Of a DNA stretch of 64,000 nt, positions 56,814 to 64,000 are shown in pieces. Origin of the DNA: Paraphoma chrysanthemicola (lineage: Eukaryota; Ascomycota; Dothideomycetes; Pleosporales; Phaeosphaeriaceae); NCBI GenBank assembly GCA_020744225.1, contig JAGMWG010000002.1, forward strand, positions 1,798,001 to 1,862,000, in the 5' to 3' direction. The notes under the pieces are model-generated. The model made no database searches. It worked only from the letters and a program-made list of their open reading frames with translations, and was not told the origin of the DNA. The stretch's first letter is position 1, and each line of letters opens with the position of its first letter. Made by a program: the position numbers and the translations under genes.

Positions 56814-58382
56814 GATGGCGTTTGAGGGACTTGTTAGAGATGGGCAACTCGAGAAAAGGTGTCGAGAGCAGTGGCTTTGGAGCATTTGTATTGACTGAGG
56901 TGGAAGTGAGCATTGGAAGTCGCATTCACCTGGGTATTGACCCTGGTATTCACCTCACATTTCCTTTAGTGACTCTGTTATTCACCTCAGCGATTATGGT
57001 TGTGAGAAAGTTGCCATTGTAGTGCCTGAGTAGCCTCGGAGTGTGCACAGTAGTATTGCAATAAGTAATACCCCATCGAAGACCTGCTAGGTGCTAGGAC
57101 GACAGAGCATCTTGCACTCAAACCCGATGCGAGTATATACAGGCTCTACTATCGGGTACTTGATAAATGAGGTGAAAATACGCACTGTGCGCATGTTTAC
57201 TGCCAGTGCAAACGCACAACACCCAACATGATGTCACGTTCACTACACACGAGTAATCCATCGCACACATACTCTCATAATATAGCTTTTGTAACTACAG
57301 TTCTAAATTGTTGTGTATATATCAAATAATTCTCAAAACTGTCAACAGATCACAAAACCCACACTCTGTCCAAACCTGGATGAGCTTCCTGGCAGGGCCC
57401 GGGAAGATACCGTGCTTTGGGAGAGGCCGTGGTCGTTGGTTCGATCCCATCGATAGCCACCTTCGAGTGAGCTGGTGTTCTGTTTTTGGCCTTTATTTTG
57501 TTCTCTTTCATCTATGCTTAGTTATGCATATTATGATTTGATAACTTCTTTTGAATGCAGTCTGGCTAGTGGCGAGGCAAATAAATGGCCTGAAGGCGAG
57601 ACGACAATGTAGTGTGGATATGCGATACACTGTCAGTATCAAGAGCGGTCGTGCTTCCACTCTCGAGGCTATCCACGATGGTCTATTCCTTTTCGCCCAT
57701 CTCATACCCTTTTGTGCGCGGATAGCACCATGTAACACTTGACACTCATCTCCATACTCGTAGCCACATTGTCCGCAGCATGACAAAAAAGCATCTGCCT
57801 CCAATCTCTTCGAGCATATATTCTCGCACACCCATGTTCCAAGACCTCGCAAGAAACAATGAACCAGCCGGACACCACCCTCATCTCCACACCTCCCCTT
57901 CCATACACACCACCAACACCCTCTCCCACCATCCCATCCCACCGCGCAATTCCAATTTCCACATCCCGAGCCAGCGGACCCGCCTTGCATTCCTGCATTC
58001 CTACCCGCACCCCCTGCCCATGTCGACACGTGACGTGGCGCTGGGTCGCTTACCCAAACGGGCAACTTTTCCTTTTGGTGTAGAAAACAGATTGCAAATG
58101 GGGCTTGGCGCACGGATGTTTTGAAGGGCTTGTCGGGTCGTGGCCAAGTGGGCACTGCAGCTTGGGTTTGGCTTGGGATGGGCCCGGGGGGATGGTTGTG
58201 GGGGGAAAAAGGTTTGCGGTCAGAAGGAGTGGAACAGGTGGTGGTGGAGAACGTGGGTTGCCTTGCAATTATTGAAGCGTGGTTATTTGAATGGTACAAT
58301 CAGAAGAAGAAGATAATATAGAAGCTGGGGTATGGGATGCAAGAAACGCTGCAAGAATTCAAGATACCAAGTCAAAACCGCT
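56814..58382. other. Intergenic region, 1.6 kb, partly AT-rich
   Basis: This contains the promoter of the 211-aa gene on the left and the MYST gene 3' end on the right. The part around 57200-57360 is AT-rich. A B-box-like GGTTCGATCCC occurs at 57438-57448 without a matching tRNA fold. A 263-codon minus frame (57508-58299) is low in complexity and not supported. Confidence 0.5.
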
Positions 58383-61300
58383 TCAAGTGCCAACCATGTG
58401 AATGTCATCGTCTTCCTCGCCTTCAGCGTCAATGTCCATGTCCCCTTCTGCGTCCTCGTCGTAGTCGCCATCGGCATCGATATCTTCCTCCTGCTCTTCC
58501 TCTTCGACAAGCACGGCTTTGCCTTTGCCTTTGATGTCTTTGGCGATGCGCGGACTGCCGAGGGAGCTGGCGGAGCTGCGTGTGCTGCGGCGACCGTTGA
58601 TTGTGACGGCCTTGACTGCACCGCCGTCTTCAACGTCGTCGCCATTCGTGACGCTCTCGCCGAGTCGACTTCGTGTGCGGCGCAGCGAGATGGTGCCAGG
58701 TGTGAGGACACCGTTGGCGGTGGGGGATCCTTTCGCGAGCCTGCTAGGTGAAAGCTGAATCTTCGACACCGGTGCTGTGTGTATTGAGAGCGATGCATTG
58801 CGGACTCGATTTGGTGTGCTTGTACGTCGTCGGGTTCCAAATGGCCGCCCAGGACGGCGCTTCGAGGCTGGCTGGCCGGGAATGGGAGGGAAGATTTCGA
58901 ATCGCGTCGGCGGTATTGCCGGCTCGCTCGTGGCCATCTGCGATCCCGCAAGCGCGATGGTGGAGCCGTTCACAAGTGGTGTGCCTGGGGCCGGCGAGCC
59001 GCCGTCGACAGAGTCTTCTGCAGGCATTGCAGGCGTGAGCGGATCATCTTCATCACCAGTGCCAGCCTCGTTGTCCTTGCCAAATCCATTTACTCTAGCC
59101 GCCATCTCCTTCTGTACACCCTCCTCAGGAGCCACTGGCTCTTCATCCTCGACCTCATCACGCTGCTGCACAGTCTGCAACGCCGGTCCATCCTCGTACT
59201 GACCAAACCGGCCCATGACGTAGGGCGTCCACACCAGACAATCTGGGTTGATCTTGGGATTGTCTTGCGCGTTGCACTTCTCAATGTATTGCTTGAAGTA
59301 GCTGGTGTCGAGGCGGAATGCGTACTTTCTTGTTACGGGATCACGCACAAGAGCACGCAGGCCTTCTAGAGCAGACACAATGTCGTCGGGGGTCATGCCC
59401 GTGCGGTCGGATATGGCTGAGATACTAATAGGCCCCTTTTGCCTCAACAGTTCTTCGCACAGGACGAGCCGCCAGTACTTCCGGTAACTCACCAAGCCCA
59501 TGTCACTGAGCGGTTTTTCCGGGCTTCCCGTCTTTCTCTCGACGCGCGTCAAGAGGTACGAGAATTCGATCAGATATTGCCCATATCCTTTGCGCATGTG
59601 TATGGGTAGCACAAGAATACAGGAAACATTGTTGAGGGAGCTGGGTCGCTTCTCTTTCGAGAAGTAGCCCACGAAGTGACAGCCGTAGTTGTCGTTTTCG
59701 GTCATGACGTAGAAGAGGAAGGGTTCCACGTCGTAGTAGAGTGTTTTGGAGCCCAGGAAGAGCTTCGCCAGGAGACAGAGATTTTGGCAGTAGACGGGGT
59801 TCTTCCGTCCATCCACTTCGAAGAAAGAGTACTTGCCATCACGGTAGATTTCGTCGCCGGGCGGGTGCTTCGCAGGACACTTGAGCTACAGGATGTCAGT
59901 TTATGCTTACACAATCTATGCAAAATGCTTACTTTGTGTCGCCATGCTACGTAATCCGAGTTCATGTACTTGAGACAGAACTCGCAGATGTAGAGCACTC
60001 GGTTCTTGCTGTACTCCTCCGGATACGGTGCGGCATGCCAGGTATCAATCTCCCATCCACCAAAGTTGACGCACTTGATCTTGCTCGCAGTAGCGGTCTG
60101 CTTGGATGGTTTGACAATCTCAAGATGCGCGTACAGCGTCTCCTGTTTCTCTTTCCAGTCCTCCTCAGCTTTGATACGGGCGTCTTCGAATCGTTTCCGG
60201 TCAGCTTGATTGGGGTATGTCTTGGACGTGTCCGCGTCGGCTTCTGAGAGAACACCTCCATACGGCTTGCTCTTTGTCTCATCCTCCTTCTCAGAGAAGC
60301 CGTGGAATGGCGCATAGTGGACCTGCACAGGAGGGTAGTGCGTGAGCTCTGGCGACTCTCTTGACGCTTGTCGGGCCCTTCTCTCGCGTTCGCGTCGCTC
60401 TCTGTCCCTCTCGCGCCGCCTCTCTCTGCGCACCTCGTCCTTGTCGACGACCTCGTGGTCTATCGTGAGGACCTTCTTCTTAGGCTTGGCGGTCACGATC
60501 TTTTGTACCTTTTCGTTGTTAAGGTGAAAGGCCATGATCAGACTGGCACCTTGGGCTTCTTCGATCCAAGCAAGTGGCCGCTTGTCGTTGGACCTCTTTT
60601 GCTTTGAGCGGCGGGGCCGCGATCGCAAGCGCGAGCCATCCCCATCAGAGGCCGTGTGCTGCGCATCGCCTTCACTTTCGTGGCCGTCGGTCACGGCACT
60701 TCGCGCACTCCTCGCACTCCGTGGTCTAGCTGCGGGTGAGGAGACTGTCGCTGCTGGCCCTGCAGCTGACGCCTTTGAGATTTCGGATGGTCTCCGCTTT
60801 TTTCTATTGATTCGTACAGGCTGCGGGACCTCTTCCTCGTGGGAAGCCTTGCGCTTTCGCAGCGCCCGAGTCCCGTCTGGTGGATCGTCCGGGAGAATGA
60901 GCTCTTTGAAAATTGAGTGACCGCCTGGATCTACTCCGCGATGTGATGGAAGCAAGTCTCTAGCAAGCTTGGGCACCGAAGAGAGTCTGCGGCGTGTGAG
61001 TGATTGAACGGGCTCATCCTCCTCTTGACTATCCTCGTGCAAGTCGTTTTGAATGCAGGCGCTGCACCGCCAGTGTTTTGCGTCTATCAGAATTAGCGGA
61101 CATGTCTTGACACGGGCCAAAAGGGCAACTATACCGTCATCGGGGCTTAGCGTGTTAGCGTCACGGGCGCATTGCCGATGTGCTGCAGGTACAAAAGATC
61201 ATGTCAGCTACCCGAGATCGTAATGTCAAACAACGCAGTGGATTCTCACCGTTGTCTCCACACACACCACACGCGAGATATTCTTCAAAGTCCTCGCTGG

Positions 61301-61818
61301 GGTCGTGTTCTTCGTCCTGGTTGCAGTAGCTGGATCAATTAGCATGTGCACATTTTGTTTTTCCAGCACTGCAATTTCACGTACATGCAGACGTTGGGGT
61401 CTGACTTTGCGACCTCAACCTCTTCGCCGTCTTCGCTCTCGGCGTGCCACTGGACCTCCTCTTCGGATTCGGCGCTGGAGTCGTCCTCGCTGTCGCTGGT
61501 CTTGGCATCCGAGGAGTTGGCGGCAGCTTCCTCATCCATGTCGTAGTCCTCCTCGTCTGAAAATGCAGGCCGCCGTTGTGCTATCTTGACAGCGCCCACC
61601 GGCTCGGCCTCATCTTCGTCGTCGTCGACCTCTTCGCCCTCGGCGTCTATGTCGGAGCCCTCGGCGTCTGTGCTGTGGCCGTCTGCCTGCGCAGTCTGTG
61701 TCGCAGCAGCTTGCTCCTGTTCGTACTCGTCGTCCATTTCATAGTCGCCGTCGGCATCCACGTCGTCCAGGTCGGCGTTGCTCGCAGTCTGGCCCATGAG
61801 CCGGCCGGGCTCCGCCAT
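58383..61818 (-). CDS. MYST histone acetyltransferase with PHD finger (Sas3/MOZ type)
   Basis: Five exons (61818-61385, 61329-61250, 61182-61135, 61083-59933, 59885-58383) give 1071 aa. The N-terminus is very acidic. A PHD finger is assembled across exons 1-4 (CIYCNQDEEHD, ACGVCGDN, AHRQCARD, WRCSAC). A basic, R/S/E-rich linker leads to the MYST core: the C2HC zinc finger CEFCLKYMNSDYVAWRHKLKC, autoacetylated Lys618 in GSKTLYY, Cys660 in SCILVLP, the acetyl-CoA loop RKGYGQ at 669-674 and catalytic Glu694 in SPEKPLS. The last 350 residues are disordered and end in a D/E run. PHD plus MYST points to the catalytic subunit of a NuA3-like complex that acetylates H3, rather than Esa1, which has a chromodomain. 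Confidence 0.95.
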
Positions 61819-62396
61819 GGCGAAGGAGACGACAGCCGCCAGCCTGGATGCAAGATACGCCAGTGTCGCAAGCTGGGCGCTGGAGGTGCTCTACTGCGTC
61901 GGGCGCGCGGGCGGTGGGCGCCGGTCTGGTGTTGTCATGTAGAGCGCGTCGTGGGGGCGTTGTAGCGCGTTGTTGTGACGTGTGAGAGCGCTGAACGTGC
62001 CAGAATCGCGTAGTCCAGTCGTGAAGCTGGTTGGCCGTATGTCTCGAGCGGCGCAGAGGGATGCGGGAGGCGTGATGTCGTGCTGTTCGTCGTCGTGAGC
62101 CGGCGGCGGCGTGCGATGGCGGCGCGCGCAATTGTTGCAGCAAACGGGGGCGCAGAGGCAGCTCGTGGGGCGGTTCGTAGCAATGTGTGATGCGGAGCGA
62201 CACCGAGAATAATTGTCGCGGAGCTGCAGAGGGCGTGGGGATGCGGTTCCAGGGCCGCTGGTGGACCGTCCCTTTACTTGATGTTCACGGGGAGAGCAAT
62301 GACCACGCTAGCAGCCATTGCCCTCACTGCAACTGCACGCTGCGAGCCCACGATAACGCACCTCACCACACCACAGCGACACCCACCACCGCAACC
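61819..62396. promoter_or_regulatory. Bidirectional promoter of the MYST and NDUFA1-type genes
   Basis: A 578-nt GC-rich region separates the two divergent start codons. CCAAT- or GATA-type sites are not obvious. A short plus-strand frame from 62187 overlaps the subunit start in another frame and is not taken as a gene. Confidence 0.5.
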
Positions 62397-62857
62397 ATGG
62401 GCGTCCCATTCGAGGCTCTGCTGCCGTACGCGATTATGACCGGCGTATGCTGACCTCCGCCATTGGCCGCCGGACGCCGTGCTAACCACGCCCGCAGTTC
62501 TTCGCATTCAGCGCCGTGTCGGTCGGGAAGCTCAGGGAGATCCAGAACGGAGGAAAGCGAGGCCGGCGAGGCGTTGATCAGTGGGATAAGGTACGGGACA
62601 CATCATATGCGCTGTGGCAGAGCTCTACTAACGGCGTTGCAGCAAAGTACGGCCACCCTGCCATGACCTCATGCACCTGCTGAACGTATACAGTGATGGA
62701 ACGCGACCGCCGACTGACGGGCTTTGCGCGCGGACAGACCGACAAGCCAATCGCACCGCCAGGCTTCGAGCTGAACAACCCATGGAGGGTATGCAACCCC
62801 GTATGAGTTCCATGGCAGAACGCTGACCATCTGCAGTGCGAGCAGCGCTTCATGTGA
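62397..62857 (+). CDS. Complex I subunit, NDUFA1/MWFE type
   Basis: Five exons (62397-62444, 62498-62590, 62643-62646, 62694-62788, 62837-62857) give 86 aa. The protein has one N-terminal TM segment (ALLPYAIMTGFFAFSAVSVG), then GGKRGRRGVDQWDKQMMERDRRLTG (residues 39-63) and FELNNPWR. MERDRR(L/I)(S/T)G is the signature of the MWFE subunit, a small accessory subunit of mitochondrial NADH:ubiquinone oxidoreductase anchored in the inner membrane. Exon 3 is only four bases (CAAA). It is flanked by introns of 52 and 47 nt with full signals, including CTACTAAC before its acceptor. Without it the frame runs into TGA directly after DQWDK. With it, the expected QMM precedes ERDRR. The start codon is set by the MGVPFEALLPYA text. 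Confidence 0.9.
62643..62646 (+). other. Four-nucleotide microexon (CAAA) of the complex I subunit gene
   Basis: The bases CAAA sit between AG (end of an intron with branch CTACTAAC) and GTACGG (start of the next intron). They supply one Gln codon and the first base of a Met codon. Both reading phase and family text require them. Confidence 0.85.
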
Positions 62858-62941
62858 GCGCGGTGGGAGATGAAGACCAACATGTAAATGAAAGAATCAA
62901 TCAGTTCCAATCATCACCAAATATTCACATCTTGCTAAAAT

Positions 62942-63874
62942 CTACTTGAGTTGCGAAGCTAGCCCCCAGATTCCCTCTCGTTCCGCCGCCCCAAACTTGA
63001 TACCAAAGTGCTGCTCTAGCGCTTCCAGTCTCTCCGTTTCCGTCTTCAGCTCGATCTCTTCCTCCTTCTCGCCGTGGATCCTGCGCTTGAAGACGTTGCC
63101 AAACATGAGTAGACTCCCAGCCAAGTCGCCCGCATCGTCCAGAACCTTCTTGTCCACGAGTATTGTGCGTGTGAAGAATGTCTTGTGGCTTGTCGAGGTG
63201 TATGAGGACATGACGTTGTAGTCAGACGGCATGAATTCCACCTCCGAGTAACTGTACCGCACATTCCATTCGGCATCGTCGTTCCAGCGGTGCTCGTACA
63301 CCCAGAGGCGTTGGTTGGGGTCGTTGTTTCCGGGGATGTTGCGCCACTGCAGCCGGGATTTCGCAGGACTGATGTGTGACTGAACAGTTCCAGCGCGGTC
63401 AAGCGGCATTGGAACCACCGGCCCCTCTGCACCAAAGCCAACGTCCACGTGGAACTTGGAGTCTCCAATTGTCACAAAATTCACCATATGACCCCATCCT
63501 GTCCATCTTTGGTCGTCGTATACTCGAGCTCCGCCAGAATAGATGGTGAAGCCAAGCGAGTAGAGGAATGTACCAAAGAGGCAATTGTTTTCCATGCAGT
63601 AGCCTCCACGGCCATTGTTGTCGCCGATGATCTTCCTGAAGAGCTCCTCTGGGTGGATGGAGATCTGACGATGGGTGGAGTAGTGCAATGACAGGTTCTC
63701 AAACGGTATCTCTGCCAGATGGTGCTTCTGCAGCAGCGCCAGGTACGCGAGGGCATCACTGGGCTCAAGCCGCGCCACATCATACTGTCGCTTGGTCTCA
63801 GGTATCTTCAGGCGCTCAAAATACTTCGACAGCTGCGCCTTGGAGTACTGGGGTCTTGCATGCTCTGCAGCCAT
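62942..63874 (-). CDS. Arylamine N-acetyltransferase (NAT)
   Basis: A single exon encodes 310 aa. I start at MAAEHARPQYSKAQL (63874); the frame stays open upstream but has no ATG there. The Cys-His-Asp triad is intact: C93 in GRGGYCMENN, H129 in GWGHMVNFV and D144 in FHVDVGFG. The IPFENLSLHY block and LQWRN are also typical. The family transfers an acetyl (in some fungi malonyl) group from CoA to arylamines and hydrazines in the cytosol. Fungal homologues such as Fusarium NAT1/FDB2 detoxify plant benzoxazolinone products, but substrate choice cannot be read here. The C-terminal K/E-rich insert (KRRIHGEKEEEIELK) is longer than in bacterial NATs and is common in fungi. Confidence 0.95.
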   Translation of the reverse strand: MAAEHARPQYSKAQLSKYFERLKIPETKRQYDVARLEPSDALAYLALLQKHHLAEIPFENLSLHYSTHRQISIHPEELFRKIIGDNNGRGGYCMENNCLFGTFLYSLGFTIYSGGARVYDDQRWTGWGHMVNFVTIGDSKFHVDVGFGAEGPVVPMPLDRAGTVQSHISPAKSRLQWRNIPGNNDPNQRLWVYEHRWNDDAEWNVRYSYSEVEFMPSDYNVMSSYTSTSHKTFFTRTILVDKKVLDDAGDLAGSLLMFGNVFKRRIHGEKEEEIELKTETERLEALEQHFGIKFGAAEREGIWGLASQLK

Positions 63875-64000
63875 GTTCGGTCGCGGTCGAAACGACGCAA
63901 ATCTCAATTTGATAGCCGGAGATCGGCGGTTTATGCACGAAGAGATGTGTGACAATGAGATGCAGAGTCGGGATACACGAGCACGACAAGGTCATCAAGA
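63875..64000. other. NAT promoter, cut by the window edge
   Basis: This is the start of the upstream region of the minus-strand NAT gene. It is too short to judge. Confidence 0.5.

Noticed and set aside
57388..57460. tRNA-like element with B box GGTTCGATCCC
   Set aside because: The T-loop sequence is good, but the T stem has a mismatch and no partner for the 3' acceptor arm (GATAGCC) exists upstream. No anticodon arm can be drawn.
57508..58299. 263-codon minus-strand frame
   Set aside because: The composition is erratic, with G/C/W-rich low-complexity text and no motif. It covers the promoter side of one gene and the 3' UTR of another.

Overview
The window is nuclear DNA from a filamentous ascomycete, most likely Pezizomycotina and perhaps a Dothideomycete. 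The class is an inference from gene content and architecture, not from a marker gene. Genes lie on both strands without operons. Most introns are 46-70 nt with GTAWGY/GTRMGT donors and CTRAC/CTGAC branch points. The proteins are typical of filamentous fungi: a Zn2Cys6 regulator, AzgA purine permease, fungal rhodopsin-fold membrane protein, PL3 pectate lyase, secreted M28 and S10 peptidases and an ACC-synthase-like aminotransferase. I identified 21 protein-coding genes and one non-coding host gene. I worked out exon joins by hand from splice signals and reading phase.

Left part (1-31.6 kb): a PPR1/UaY-type Zn2Cys6 regulator (+), then a run of minus-strand genes. These are a 12-exon dynamin-like GTPase, a membrane-anchored type-B carboxylesterase, a 1231-aa disordered protein, an S10 carboxypeptidase, the Hsp90 co-chaperone AHA1, a seven-TM fungal rhodopsin-fold protein, an M28 aminopeptidase, the mitochondrial calcium uniporter MCU and a PL3 pectate lyase. 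A gene-poor stretch of about 3.5 kb follows (31.6-35.05 kb).

Middle part (35-50 kb): the AzgA purine permease and RIB3 (riboflavin synthesis) on plus, and an ACC-synthase-like PLP enzyme on minus. Next is a divergent pair of microtubule regulators, an XMAP215/Stu2-type TOG protein (-) and LIS1/PAC1/NudF (+). Downstream lies the most interesting locus, about 47.8-49.4 kb (+). It looks like an intron-encoded box C/D snoRNA host gene: seven introns of about 170-190 nt, each with one C/D candidate, separated by exons as short as 8 nt. Five candidates carry 9-13 nt antisense elements to conserved rRNA. One matches the U27/snR74 guide for the 5' end of 18S rRNA, and two carry two guides each. A convergent 89-aa small-protein gene follows.

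Right part (50-64 kb): a conserved fungal protein with a disordered tail, a polytopic membrane protein, ribosomal protein eL6, and an unknown 211-aa acidic/basic protein. Then come a PHD-finger MYST acetyltransferase (Sas3/MOZ type), divergent from a complex I subunit (NDUFA1/MWFE type), and an arylamine N-acetyltransferase. The NDUFA1-type gene needs a 4-nt microexon to restore its frame and its conserved QMMERDRR motif.

All homology calls come from recognising motifs. No search was run. The rRNA segments used for the snoRNA guides are recalled from conserved fungal 18S/25S sequence.
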